DNA of 64,000 nucleotides from Rhodoferax sp. (GCF_025356155.1 NZ_JANXUQ010000273.1:1-64000), one strand, 5' to 3'; shown: positions 17,920 through 27,367, numbered from the stretch's first letter. Numbers and translations are program-made. Notes: generated from the sequence alone by a model not told the origin.

Positions 17920-19461
17920 TCAGGATTGCGATTGGGACTGCGTAGCCGTGCTGTTGGCAGCTTCCGTATGGGCAACCGTGGCTGCGGTGGCTGCGGCGCT
18001 TGCGTCATCTTCCAGAATCCAGGTATCTTTTGTACCGCCGCCCTGTGACGAATTCACGACCAGCGAGCCGTCTTTCAGCGCCACGCGGGTCAGGCCACCG
18101 GGCACCATCTGCACGGTTTTGCCGGACAGCACATAAGGCCGCAGATCGATGTGGCGCGGCGCAATGCCACTCTCAACAAAGGTCGGGCAGCTCGACAAAC
18201 TCAGCGTGGGCTGGGCGATGTAACCGCTGGGGTTGGCGAGGATGGCCTTGCGGAAATCCTCAATCTCGGCCTTGGTGGACGCCGGGCCCACCAGCATGCC
18301 GTAGCCACCCGCACCGTGCACCTCTTTGACCACCAGGTCTTTCAGATTGGCCAGCGTGTAGGCCAGGTCGTCCTTGTTGCGGCACATGAAGGTGGGCACG
18401 TTGTTCAGGATGGGTTTTTCGCCCAGGTAGAACTCGATCATCTTGGGTACGTACGGGTAGATGGACTTGTCGTCCGCCACGCCGGTCCCGACCGCATTGC
18501 AGATGGTCACATGGCCCGCGCGGTAGGCGTCCATCAAGCCTGCGCAACCCAGCGTGGACGTAGGCCTGAATGCCAGAGGGTCCAGAAAATCATCGTCCAC
18601 CCGGCGGTAGATCACGTCCACCCGGCGCGGGCCGCGTGTGGTGCGCATGTACACAAAACTGTCTTTGACAAACAGGTCTTGCCCTTCAACCAGTTCAATA
18701 CCCATTTGTTGCGCCAAAAACGCATGCTCAAAATACGCGCTGTTGTACATACCGGGCGTGAGTACCACCACGGTAGGTTCGGCCGTGGTGGCGGGGCTGC
18801 TGTCGCGCAAGGTTTCGAGCAACAGGTCGGGGTAGTGGGCGATGGGTGCCACACGGTGGGCATTGAACAACTCAGGGAACAACCGCATCATCATCTTGCG
18901 GTCTTCCAGCATGTAACTTACGCCGCTGGGCACACGCAGGTTGTCTTCCAGCACGTAGTACTCGCCGTTGCCCTGGGCGTCGGGTGCGCGCACGATGTCG
19001 ATGCCAGAGATGTGCGAGTAGATCTGGTGCGGCACATCCACACCCACCATCTCGGGGCGGAATTGCGCGTTGTTTTCGATCTGGTCACGCGGCACCACAC
19101 CGGCCTTGATGATGTCCTGGTCGTGGTAGACGTCGTGGATGAAGCGGTTCAAGGCGGTCACGCGTTGCACCAGGCCTTTTTCCATGCTGGACCACTCGTG
19201 CGCGGGAATGATGCGGGGGATCAGGTCAAACGGGATCAGCCGCTCGGTGCCGGCGCCGGATTCGTCTTTTTCGCCGTAGACGGCAAAGGTAATGCCGACC
19301 CTGCGGAAAATCATCTCGGCCTCTTCGCGCCGCTTGGCCATCATGTCGCCGGGTTGGCGCGCCAGCCATTCGTCGTAGATTTTGTAATGGTCCCTGACCT
19401 GTTCGCCTTTTGAGAAGAACTGGTAGGGCAAGCTGGTGTACATCTCGTCGAACTTCTGCAT
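17920..19461 (-). CDS. Circularly permuted type 2 ATP-grasp protein (DUF404/DUF407)
   Basis: Predicted ATP-dependent carboxylate-amine ligase of unknown substrate. The protein has 513 residues from ATG 19461 (MQKFDEMYTSLPYQFFSKGE); the longer track ORF adds implausible sequence. Recognisable blocks are VLEDNLRVPSGVSYMLEDRK, VVLTPGMYNSAYFEHAFLAQ, a glycine-rich loop VKEVHGAGGYGMLVGP and a late RHIDLRPYVLSGK then VVNSSQGGGTKDTW. These ligase-type residues seem intact. It ends with ATQSQSQS, a short Gln-Ser tail also seen on the transglutaminase at 32529. It is upstream of the separate alpha-E gene in what looks like an operon. Confidence 0.92.
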   Translation of the reverse strand: MQKFDEMYTSLPYQFFSKGEQVRDHYKIYDEWLARQPGDMMAKRREEAEMIFRRVGITFAVYGEKDESGAGTERLIPFDLIPRIIPAHEWSSMEKGLVQRVTALNRFIHDVYHDQDIIKAGVVPRDQIENNAQFRPEMVGVDVPHQIYSHISGIDIVRAPDAQGNGEYYVLEDNLRVPSGVSYMLEDRKMMMRLFPELFNAHRVAPIAHYPDLLLETLRDSSPATTAEPTVVVLTPGMYNSAYFEHAFLAQQMGIELVEGQDLFVKDSFVYMRTTRGPRRVDVIYRRVDDDFLDPLAFRPTSTLGCAGLMDAYRAGHVTICNAVGTGVADDKSIYPYVPKMIEFYLGEKPILNNVPTFMCRNKDDLAYTLANLKDLVVKEVHGAGGYGMLVGPASTKAEIEDFRKAILANPSGYIAQPTLSLSSCPTFVESGIAPRHIDLRPYVLSGKTVQMVPGGLTRVALKDGSLVVNSSQGGGTKDTWILEDDASAAATAATVAHTEAANSTATQSQSQS

Positions 19462-19562
19462 AAAACGCTTTCCTGATACTTGCGGGACAGACCGTAGCGT
19501 AGCGCAACGTAGCTTTACCTTCAACCCGAGGATAGCAAGGATAGTGCCACTGCCTACCGTCA

Positions 19563-22037
19563 CTATGGCACATTGTGGTGCCAGTAGCGCAAACCCTGAG
19601 TCCGAAGGCATGCACCATTCTGGACTTGCCACGATTGCCAAGTGTAGGCACCGCAATGGGGTGAGTCCACGACCTGGATGCGCCGCTCCCCGTACCGCGC
19701 CAACACTGTAGGTGCCGGATGACCAAAACGGTTGCGGTAACCCGATTGCACGATGGCGAAGCGTGGCGCCACGGCGTCCAGAAAGGCCGCGCTGCTGGAT
19801 GTCTTGCTGCCATGGTGAGGTACCAACAGTACATCTGCTCTCAGGCCAACACCCTGCGCCACCAAAGCAGCCTCCTGCGGCTGCTCAATATCCCCAACCA
19901 ACATAGCCGTCTGCGCGCCGTTGGAGATGCGCAAAACGCAGGACATGGGGTTGGACTTGGCGGCCGTGTCGTAATCCGCTGCTTGCGGATGCAACACGTC
20001 AAATTGCACGCCGTCCCATTCCCAATGCTGCCCGGCCACGCAACGTTTGGTCGGCCGCAGGGTTTGCAGCGGGTTGCTGGCCTCAATGGAACTGAGCAGC
20101 TCCGCCTGCGGTTGCATGGCCAGCACGGCGGGGGCGCCGCCGACGTGGTCCATATCCCGGTGGCTGAGCACCAGCGTGTCCAGCCGCGTATGCAGGGCTT
20201 GTAGCAGCGGCACCAGCACGCGGTGGCCAGCGTCACTCTCCAGACTGAATCGCGGTCCAGCGTCGTACAGCAGCGCATGGTTGGCAGTGCGCACCAACAC
20301 CGCATTGCCCTGGCCGATGTCGGCAGCCAAAAGTTCAAACTGCCCCGGCGCAGGCAGGGGTGCTTGCCACAACAAGACCGGCAACAGCAATGGCAGGCCC
20401 AAGACCCGCAAGCGCCACGACCACGGCAGCACCAGCAGCGATCCACCCAGCACGCCTGCGGCCCCCGCCCATAGCGGCGGCACCGCCACCGCTATCGACG
20501 CCCAGGACAGGGATGCCAGCCACTGCAGATAGGCATACAACCCGCTGATCGCCCCCGCCGCCACGTCCCACAGCGCCGGTACCAGCACGCCCAGCATGGC
20601 CAGCGGCGTGACGACCAGCGTGATCCACGGAATGGCCAGCGCGTTGGCCGCCAGACCCACGACTGACACCTGGCCGAACAGCAGCAGCGTCAAAGGCGTC
20701 AGCGCCACCGTAATCACCCACTGCTCTCGCAAGCCAGAAAGCATTTGGTGTTTCAAGACGCCAGCCCTCGTGGAGTCTGCATTGCCCGCTCCTGAATCTG
20801 TAGCAAACAACACACCGACTGCGACAAAGCTCAACCAGAAGCCCGCCTGTAGCAGCGCCCACGGGTCGCAGACCACCACTACGGCGCAGGCCAGCATCCA
20901 CACCAAAGGCCACGGCCAGCGCGCACCCGACAGACGCAATAGCGCCACCGTGGCCAACATCAGGCAGGTGCGCTGGGCTGGCACGCCCCAGCCAGAGAAC
21001 ACCGCGTAGGCCGTGGCCAGCAACACGCCACCCACCAGCGCGGCGCTGGGTGCGGGCAGCGCAATGCACAAACGGCCCGAGCGCCGCCACAACCAGCCGA
21101 CAACCCACGCCGCGCCCCAGGCGAACATGGTTATGTGCAAGCCAGAAATACTGACCAGATGGGCTACGCCTGTCGCGCGGAACACATCCCAGTCCACCCG
21201 ATCAATCGCCGCCTGGTCCCCCACCACCAGCGCGGCAATCATGCCGGCGAACTGGCGCTCGGCCACCTGCCGGTAGATGCGCTCGCGCACCACTTGGCGG
21301 GCCAGCACTACCGGGTGCAGCCAGGTCTGCGCCATGCGCTGGGGCACCGGGTCCTTGGCGCTGGCACGCACATATCCCGTGGCCTGCACGCCCTGTTCCC
21401 ACAGCCACAGCTCGTAGTCGAAGCCAAAGGGGTTGCGGCTGCCGTGCGGTGCTTTGAGCCGCAGCGTCATCTGCCAGCGCTCCCCAGCCCGCACATTGCC
21501 AGGCATGCGGTTTTGTGCGGATGCGGGCAACACCGCATCCGCAAGCTTGGTGGTGGCCACATCCGCCAGCACCGCAGGCCCGGCAGAAAACGTGCCGCCA
21601 TACCAGCCCGCGTCCATCAACGGTGGCACGCGCACCGGCTGGCCATTCAGGGCCGCAGACTCCACCTCCAGCCGAAAGCGCAGGCCCGATTCATTGCGCT
21701 GCGGCAGGCTTGCCACCACGCCCACCACCTGCACATCGCGCCCCTCCAAGACTGGGTCCAAAGCGTCTGCCAGATAAGTCGTGGCCCGCAAGCCGGTGAA
21801 GCTGAAGGAGAGCAAGCCCAAGGCCAAAGCCGCCAACCCCATACGCCAACCAACTGCTATATTTTTAATAGCTGCAATCGTATATACGAAGAGGGCTAGA
21901 GCCACAATCACCCAATAGACATGCGACACAAGCAACCGCTCCTGCTGCAACTGCAGGGCCGTGCCCACCACGATACCCAACAACGCCGCAAACAGCAGCC
22001 GGGCGGAGCCATGGAAGTGGAGGAAAACGGTGCGCAC
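19563..22037 (-). CDS. comEC: ComEC/Rec2 DNA-uptake channel protein
   Basis: ComEC forms the inner-membrane channel that carries single-stranded DNA into the cell during natural transformation. The 824-residue protein has N-terminal membrane helices with a DUF4131-like region, the competence domain with GVAHLVSISGLHITMFAWGA near residue 290, and a C-terminal metallo-beta-lactamase-like domain with the metal motif LSHRDMDHVGG near residue 625. All three domains are present and the frame is intact, so it may be functional. The start codon is GTG. A copy of dispersed repeat A lies near the 5' end and encodes one membrane segment. Confidence 0.95.
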   Translation of the reverse strand: MRTVFLHFHGSARLLFAALLGIVVGTALQLQQERLLVSHVYWVIVALALFVYTIAAIKNIAVGWRMGLAALALGLLSFSFTGLRATTYLADALDPVLEGRDVQVVGVVASLPQRNESGLRFRLEVESAALNGQPVRVPPLMDAGWYGGTFSAGPAVLADVATTKLADAVLPASAQNRMPGNVRAGERWQMTLRLKAPHGSRNPFGFDYELWLWEQGVQATGYVRASAKDPVPQRMAQTWLHPVVLARQVVRERIYRQVAERQFAGMIAALVVGDQAAIDRVDWDVFRATGVAHLVSISGLHITMFAWGAAWVVGWLWRRSGRLCIALPAPSAALVGGVLLATAYAVFSGWGVPAQRTCLMLATVALLRLSGARWPWPLVWMLACAVVVVCDPWALLQAGFWLSFVAVGVLFATDSGAGNADSTRAGVLKHQMLSGLREQWVITVALTPLTLLLFGQVSVVGLAANALAIPWITLVVTPLAMLGVLVPALWDVAAGAISGLYAYLQWLASLSWASIAVAVPPLWAGAAGVLGGSLLVLPWSWRLRVLGLPLLLPVLLWQAPLPAPGQFELLAADIGQGNAVLVRTANHALLYDAGPRFSLESDAGHRVLVPLLQALHTRLDTLVLSHRDMDHVGGAPAVLAMQPQAELLSSIEASNPLQTLRPTKRCVAGQHWEWDGVQFDVLHPQAADYDTAAKSNPMSCVLRISNGAQTAMLVGDIEQPQEAALVAQGVGLRADVLLVPHHGSKTSSSAAFLDAVAPRFAIVQSGYRNRFGHPAPTVLARYGERRIQVVDSPHCGAYTWQSWQVQNGACLRTQGLRYWHHNVP
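21852..21903 (+). repeat. Dispersed repeat family A, copy 4, inside comEC
   Basis: Read on the plus strand this is AACTGCTATATTTTTAATAGC, a spacer, then GAAGAGGGCTAGAGCC. comEC reads the opposite strand, where it encodes the membrane segment ALALFVYTIAAIKNIAV. The match to the family is close. Confidence 0.88.
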
Positions 22038-22149
22038 CGGACCATGCTAACCCGCAAAAACCCCGTGGCGCAGGAATTGCTTGCTACCATGTATGCAACG
22101 GTATGCCAATTTGCACTGAACCGACTTCCGAGTCCAACCGAGAACCGCC

Positions 22150-25100
22150 ATGTCGATCCACGCCGCGCTGAACCACGTTACCCACTACACCTACGACCGT
22201 CTGGTGGCCCTCGGGCCACAGGTGGTGCGCCTGAGGCCCGCGCCGCATTGCCGCAGCAAAATCATTTCCTACTCTCTGAAGATCGAACCCGCCAAGGGCC
22301 ACTTCATGAACTGGCAACAGGACCCGTTCGCCAACTACCAGGCCCGCCTGGTGTTCCCAGACAAAACGCGTGAATTCAAGGTCACCGTGGATCTGGTGGT
22401 GGAGATGGCGGTCTACAACCCGTTTGACTTCTTCTTGGAGCCCGAGGCGGAAGAATTTCCCTTCAAGTACGCCCCCCTATTGCAGGAAGAATTGCTACCC
22501 TACCTGATGGCTGGTGAGCGCACACCGCTGGTCAACGACTACCTGGCCAAGATCGACTACACCAAGCGCCGCACGGTGATTTTCCTGGTCGACCTCAACA
22601 CTATGGTGCACAACGCCGTCAAGTACACCATCCGCATGGAACCCGGTGTGCAAACGCCCGATGAGACGCTGGAATCGGGTTCGGGCTCGTGCCGCGACTC
22701 GGCGTGGTTGCTGGTCGAACTGTTGCGCCATTGCGGCCTGGCCGCGCGCTTTGTGTCGGGCTACCTGATACAGCTCAAGTCCGACGTCAAAGCGCTGGAT
22801 GGCCCCAGCGGCACCGAGGTCGATTTCACCGATTTGCACGCCTGGTGCGAGGTCTATCTGCCCGGCGCCGGCTGGATCGGGCTGGACGCCACCTCGGGCC
22901 TGCTGGCCGGTGAAGGCCACATCCCGCTGGCCTGCACGCCGCAGCCTTCTGGTGCGGCCCCAATTGAAGGCGGCGTCGACGAGAGCGAAGTGGAATTCAG
23001 CCACCACATGCAGGTCACCCGCATCTACGAATCGCCGCGCGTAACCAAGCCCTACACCGAAGAGCAATGGGCCGATGTCATGGCCTTGGGTGCAGAAGTG
23101 GACAAAGAGTTGGTTGCTGGTGATGTACGCCTGACCATGGGCGGCGAACCCACCTTCGTAGCCGTCAACGACCGCGATGCCGGCGAATGGAACACCGACG
23201 CGCTAGGCCCCACCAAACGCGGTTTTGCCACCGCGCTCGTGCACAAGCTGCGCCACGAATACGGCCAGGGCGGCTTCCTCCACTTTGGCCAAGGCAAGTG
23301 GTACCCCGGCGAGCAGCTGCCGCGCTGGGCGTTGAACATTTACTGGCGTGCCGACAAGCAGCCAGTGTGGTCTGACCCATCGTTGTTCACCGACGAACGC
23401 GAACCCACCTACTACAACAGTGCAGACGCCCAGCTCTTCACCCAAACGCTGTGCAAACGCCTTGGCATTACTGACCAGACCATCCAGCCCGCGTATGAAG
23501 ATTCGTGGTACTACCTGTGGCGTGAGCGCCGCTTGCCGGTCAATGTTGACCCGTTCAACTCCAAGTTGGACGACGAGATGGAGCGCGCCCGCCTGCGCCG
23601 CGTGTTCGAGCAAAAACTCGACACCCCCATTGGTTATGTGTTGCCAGTCAAAGCCGCCGAAGGCCCACGCCTGGCGGGGCCGGTGTGGACCACCGGCGCG
23701 TGGTTCTTGCGCGACGAACGCATGTACCTGATGCCGGGCGACTCGCCTATGGGCTTGCGCCTGCCGCTGGACTCTTTGCCCTGGGTCAGCAAGGCAGACT
23801 TTCCTTACCTGGTGGAAACCGACCCCAGCGCACCGCGTGCGGACTTGCCCGCGCACAACACGATGGTCGCGCGTTATGCTGACGGTCAACCCGCTGCGGC
23901 TACAACCACAAGCACGGCGGCAATCGCTGCACTGGCCGCCAGCGGCGGCAACACCATTCCCACCCTCACCGTACGCGCCGACGTGCCCTACCTAAGCGGC
24001 GCACCCACGCCACAAGAAGCGGCACGCAAGTTCCAAAATGCGTTGAACGGCAAAGTGGACACGGCATCGACCGCTGTGCCCGCCTACACCGGTACCAGCA
24101 CCCCGCTGGCCGACATGGCCGCCCGCCGTGCGTCGCAAGCCGAACCCGTTGACTATGCCCGCGTGCCCGCACGCGGTGAATCTGCCCACTGGGTGAGCCG
24201 CACGGCGCTGTGCGTAGAGGTGCGCGACCCCCGCCGTGCCAGCGGCCCCAAGGCCGAAGCGGTCGGCACCAAGTCCGGCGTGTTGTACATCTTCATGCCG
24301 CCGCTGGAAAAGCTCGAAGACTATCTTGACCTGCTGACCGCCATCGAAGCCACAGCCAAAGAACTCAGCATGAAGCTGGTGCTGGAAGGTTATCCACCTC
24401 CACGCGACCCTCGCTTGAAACTGCTGCAGGTCACACCCGACCCGGGTGTTATCGAGGTCAACATCCACCCGGTCAACAACTGGAAAGAGCTGGTCTACAA
24501 CACCGAGTTTTTGTACAACGCGGCATTCGAGTCACGCCTGAGCGCCGAGAAGTTTATGACCGACGGCCGCCACACCGGCACTGGCGGCGGCAACCACTTT
24601 GTGATGGGTGGCGCCACACCGGCCGACAGCCCGTTCCTGCGCAAACCTGAGCTGCTGGCCAGTTTGCTGCTGTATTGGCATAACCACCCAAGCTTGAGCT
24701 ACTTGTTCAGCGGTATGTTTGTTGGCCCCACCAGCCAGGCCCCGCGTGTGGACGAGGCGCGCAACGACCAGTTGTACGAACTGGAAATCGCCATCGAACA
24801 AATCTACGCCAACCGCGAACTATACGGACAGAGCATGCCGCCGTGGATCGTCGACCGCACACTGCGCAACATCCTGATCGACGCCACCGGCAACACCCAC
24901 CGCAGCGAATTCTCCATCGACAAGATGTACTCGCCCGACTCGGCTACTGGCCGCCTGGGCCTACTGGAACTGCGCGCGTTTGAGATGCCACCGCACCCGC
25001 GCATGAGCATCGTGCAACAGTTGCTGCTGCGTGCGCTCGTCGCCCGCTTCTGGACCGCGCCTTACAAGGCGCCGGCCACACGCTGGGGCACCGAGCTGCA

Positions 25101-25770
25101 CGACCGCTACATGCTGCCGACCTTCATCAAGATGGACTTCGACGATGTGGTCGCCGACATGCGCGCCGCTGGTTATCCGTTTGACCCGAGCTGGTTTGCA
25201 CCCCATGTGGAGTTCCGCTTCCCGCTGGTCGGCTCCATCCAATCGGCCGGCATCGAATTGACTTTGCGTTGCGCACTGGAGCCATGGCACGTGATGGGCG
25301 AAGAAAGCTCGGCCGGCGGCACCGCACGGTATGTGGACTCATCTCTGGAACGCATGGAAGTGCACGTGAAGGGCTTGAACGAAAGCCGTTACGTCATCAC
25401 CTGCAACGGCCAGGCCTTGCCCATGCAAACCACCGGCACGGTCGGCGAGTTTGTGGCCGGCGTGCGCTTCAAAGCCTGGAACCCACCTAGCAGCCTGCAC
25501 CCCACGATTGGCGTGCACGCACCGCTGACCTTTGACATTGTGGACACGTGGATGAAACGCTCATTGGGTGGCTGCCAGTACCACGTGGCCCACCCTGGTG
25601 GCTTGAGCTACGAGAGCTTCCCCGTCAATTCGTTCGAAGCCGAAAGCCGGCGTTTGACCCGCTTCACGTCGATGGGGCATACACCTGGTGTCATGAACGT
25701 GCCACCGGCGACGATCAATGTGGCGGCGAGCAAGGAGTTCCCGTTTACGCGAGATTTGCGCAGGGGGTAG
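22150..25770 (+). CDS. Transglutaminase-like / DUF2126 two-module protein
   Basis: At 1206 residues this is the largest complete protein in the window. The N-terminal third is a bacterial transglutaminase-like domain with a papain-type triad: cysteine in SGSGSCRDSAWLLVELLRHC near residue 180, histidine in DLHAWCEVYLPGAGW near 229, aspartate in GLDATSGLLAGEGHIP near 245. The rest is DUF2126, with LVAGDVRLTMGGEPTFVAVN near residue 322 and a glutamine-synthetase-like region around TGTGGGNHFVMGGAT near residue 810. Aravind and colleagues grouped such proteins with ATP-grasp and alpha-E genes as predicted peptide ligase/peptidase systems. It is divergent from comEC. The start is ATG in a good context. 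Confidence 0.92.
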   Translation: MSIHAALNHVTHYTYDRLVALGPQVVRLRPAPHCRSKIISYSLKIEPAKGHFMNWQQDPFANYQARLVFPDKTREFKVTVDLVVEMAVYNPFDFFLEPEAEEFPFKYAPLLQEELLPYLMAGERTPLVNDYLAKIDYTKRRTVIFLVDLNTMVHNAVKYTIRMEPGVQTPDETLESGSGSCRDSAWLLVELLRHCGLAARFVSGYLIQLKSDVKALDGPSGTEVDFTDLHAWCEVYLPGAGWIGLDATSGLLAGEGHIPLACTPQPSGAAPIEGGVDESEVEFSHHMQVTRIYESPRVTKPYTEEQWADVMALGAEVDKELVAGDVRLTMGGEPTFVAVNDRDAGEWNTDALGPTKRGFATALVHKLRHEYGQGGFLHFGQGKWYPGEQLPRWALNIYWRADKQPVWSDPSLFTDEREPTYYNSADAQLFTQTLCKRLGITDQTIQPAYEDSWYYLWRERRLPVNVDPFNSKLDDEMERARLRRVFEQKLDTPIGYVLPVKAAEGPRLAGPVWTTGAWFLRDERMYLMPGDSPMGLRLPLDSLPWVSKADFPYLVETDPSAPRADLPAHNTMVARYADGQPAAATTTSTAAIAALAASGGNTIPTLTVRADVPYLSGAPTPQEAARKFQNALNGKVDTASTAVPAYTGTSTPLADMAARRASQAEPVDYARVPARGESAHWVSRTALCVEVRDPRRASGPKAEAVGTKSGVLYIFMPPLEKLEDYLDLLTAIEATAKELSMKLVLEGYPPPRDPRLKLLQVTPDPGVIEVNIHPVNNWKELVYNTEFLYNAAFESRLSAEKFMTDGRHTGTGGGNHFVMGGATPADSPFLRKPELLASLLLYWHNHPSLSYLFSGMFVGPTSQAPRVDEARNDQLYELEIAIEQIYANRELYGQSMPPWIVDRTLRNILIDATGNTHRSEFSIDKMYSPDSATGRLGLLELRAFEMPPHPRMSIVQQLLLRALVARFWTAPYKAPATRWGTELHDRYMLPTFIKMDFDDVVADMRAAGYPFDPSWFAPHVEFRFPLVGSIQSAGIELTLRCALEPWHVMGEESSAGGTARYVDSSLERMEVHVKGLNESRYVITCNGQALPMQTTGTVGEFVAGVRFKAWNPPSSLHPTIGVHAPLTFDIVDTWMKRSLGGCQYHVAHPGGLSYESFPVNSFEAESRRLTRFTSMGHTPGVMNVPPATINVAASKEFPFTRDLRRG

Positions 25771-25785
25771 TGCGCAGAGTCCGAA

Positions 25786-25845
25786 GGGCAAATGGGGTCG
25801 GATCACCATTCGCATAGCGAATGTGTGCTCTGACCCCATTTGCCC
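25786..25845. repeat. REP-like palindrome
   Basis: GGGCAAATGGGGTC and GACCCCATTTGCCC bracket an inner hairpin ATTCGC-ata-GCGAAT. The sixty-base unit folds into one long stem-loop just past the stop of the DUF2126 gene. Its GGGGTC...GACCCC arms resemble elements associated with REP transposases (RAYT, TnpA-REP) in Betaproteobacteria. No such transposase is present here, so this is an orphan copy. Confidence 0.8.
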
Positions 25846-25876
25846 GCTCATGCCGGAGAAAGCTGCAAGCAAAACA

Positions 25877-25927
25877 GGCCGCTAGCCCTCGTGGAATATG
25901 CGTGGTCAGCTATTAATTTTGCATTAG
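25877..25927 (-). repeat. Dispersed repeat family A, copy 5
   Basis: On the plus strand it reads GGCCGCTAGCCCTCGTGGAA, a spacer, then CAGCTATTAATTTTGCATTAG, the reverse of the family. It is intergenic, thirty bases past the REP-like palindrome. Confidence 0.85.
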
Positions 25928-25975
25928 TTCGAGTACTGAACCGCCATTCGATTCTGTACTTTTTTGCTGTGGGCA

Positions 25976-26054
25976 GCAGGGTTTGGGCCATTGGCCCCCG
26001 CCTCATACTGTCAAAGGCCCAGAAATCGACGGGGACCAATGGCCCAAACCCTGC
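25976..26054. repeat. Pair of 25-base inverted repeats with 29-base spacer
   Basis: The left arm GCAGGGTTTGGGCCATTGG continues CCCCCG, and the right arm is its reverse complement at 24 of 25 positions. The arms enclose 29 bases. This could be a large hairpin or a remnant of a small mobile element. It does not fit an attC site or an intrinsic terminator with a U-run. Confidence 0.85.
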
Positions 26055-26415
26055 AGGCGGAATGTTGAACTAGGCGGTGAATTTCAGGACCAAAAGAAGT
26101 CAGGTGTGGGCGGAAGCAGTCGCTTGGACTGGTCGTTCAATTTCATTTGGGCCTTTCCATACTGTGTCGGGGCGGATAAACCTAAATCGTCAAAAAATCT
26201 ACGATCGAAAAAGCATAGTGAAGTGGCTAATGCGCATTCCAGCGACGTTTACAGTAGCGTTGGCAATTCTCGTCGCGTGGAGCATATCCGCCGCGTATTT
26301 CGGTCATAGTGAACGATGGTGCTTCCCAAGCGTTAATGGCGCTATGTGGGGCCGGGACTTTACTTCTGTCTAGGCCATCTTCAAGACGCGTTACCCTCTC
26401 AATCATTGCCAACCC

Positions 26416-26778
26416 ATGAGCTTCAACGACGACAAGCATCTTGATGTGTGCCAAAACATCGAAACCGGACTCAAGCACTGCTACGAGATCAATCCACGCC
26501 TGACAGACTCCCTCTGTGCCCTCGCCATCGACAACGCAAAGGTAGCCATCAAGCAGCAGTTCGGGTTTGCAAAGAACGAGCACGTCACTAGCGCCGAGGA
26601 TGCGCAAGGTGTCATTGATTGGTGTGTCACCGTCGGGCTCGAACGCATCGGCAAGATTAACGACCTTACTCTCAAGGAATACGTCTCCCGGCTGGAAAAG
26701 ATCAAGGGCTCCGTACTCAGGCATTCCAAAGATGGAAAAAGAAGCTACTACGAGTTCGTCAGGAACTTCTTGCCATAG
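26416..26778 (+). CDS. Small hypothetical protein in a lower-GC patch
   Basis: I do not recognise this 120-residue product. It looks like a real soluble protein: balanced composition, amphipathic helices, three cysteines, and no signal or membrane segment. It starts MSFNDDKHLDVCQNIETGLK and ends KRSYYEFVRNFLP. Codon use is less GC-biased than in neighbours, which suggests transfer. It is surrounded by repeats and a decayed gene, so it may be a cargo gene of a degraded element. No Shine-Dalgarno stands out. Confidence 0.5.
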   Translation: MSFNDDKHLDVCQNIETGLKHCYEINPRLTDSLCALAIDNAKVAIKQQFGFAKNEHVTSAEDAQGVIDWCVTVGLERIGKINDLTLKEYVSRLEKIKGSVLRHSKDGKRSYYEFVRNFLP

Positions 26779-26836
26779 TCGTCAAAGCAGAGGTCATCGA
26801 CATTGCTTCAAAGCAAAAAAGGGGGGGGGTCCAATT

Positions 26837-27367
26837 TCAATTCGGCGAAAGCGCCGGATCCGCCACCGACCCGGTCGACACCACCCGCAGATCACTGTTA
26901 AACACCACGGTAAAAATTCTGGCGTCCGACGCGTTGGGGCCATCCATATAACGCCAGTCGTAGTGCCAGACGTTCTTCAATTCAAACGGCGTGATTTTCA
27001 TGGGCTTGCCCAACATTTTGCGCACCGCTTCCATGGGCATGCCGGGTTCTATCTTGGCAAAAACATGGGGCGCCAATACCTGGCGCAGTGAACTCATTTT
27101 GCCGTCTGGCCCGATGCTGATCATGTAGTTTTTTGCACCAGCAGGCTGGCGGTTGTACTCAAAAATACGGCCGCCGTTTTCACCTTCCCAGATCTTCTCC
27201 GGCTCCCCGAATTTCATCTTCACGTCGCCTTCGGTGGCCACGCCCTCCTCCAGCTCGCTGATGCGCTGGTTGTCGCAGGCTGTTGTGAACATTGCTGCGA
27301 CAGACACAGCCAGGCAGAGGCTCAATTGGCCGATCGACGGAAGAAAGGGGCGGAGCAACGATTTCAC
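26837..27367 (-). CDS. BamE/SmpA-like lipoprotein
   Basis: Predicted 176-residue envelope lipoprotein. A hydrophobic signal ends in FTTAC, a weak lipobox, with the cysteine as the likely lipidation site. The mature part has two short SmpA-like repeats: ATEGDVKMKFGEPEKIWEG and MPMEAVRKMLGKPMKITPFE, the pattern of BamE/OmlA domains. GTG at 27367 is chosen because GAGG lies eight bases upstream; the track ATG at 27400 lacks such a site. It is longer than E. coli BamE (113 residues), so it is more likely a BamE-domain paralogue than the core Bam subunit. Confidence 0.75.
   Translation of the reverse strand: MKSLLRPFLPSIGQLSLCLAVSVAAMFTTACDNQRISELEEGVATEGDVKMKFGEPEKIWEGENGGRIFEYNRQPAGAKNYMISIGPDGKMSSLRQVLAPHVFAKIEPGMPMEAVRKMLGKPMKITPFELKNVWHYDWRYMDGPNASDARIFTVVFNSDLRVVSTGSVADPALSPN

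Larger units (their letters stand above)
25771..26415. other. Intergenic accessory stretch with hairpins and repeats
   Basis: This 645-base gap holds a REP-like palindrome, one copy of repeat A and a pair of 25-base inverted repeats, described separately. The rest is AT-richer than the surroundings. Short ORFs here have no recognisable features, and I call no gene. No RNA gene was recognised. Confidence 0.6.

Noticed and set aside
18151-19413. 420-codon plus-strand ORF opposite the ATP-grasp gene
   Set aside because: His/Val/Gly-rich composition typical of antisense frames and no recognisable domain.
25976-26054. Integron attC site
   Set aside because: The arms lack the R'/R'' core sites (RYYYAAC and GTTRRRY) in the right order, and no integrase gene is present.
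26077-26373. ORF of 98 codons in the intergenic patch
   Set aside because: Odd composition, no ribosome site, and it crosses AT-rich sequence with no family features; only one hydrophobic stretch hints at a protein.
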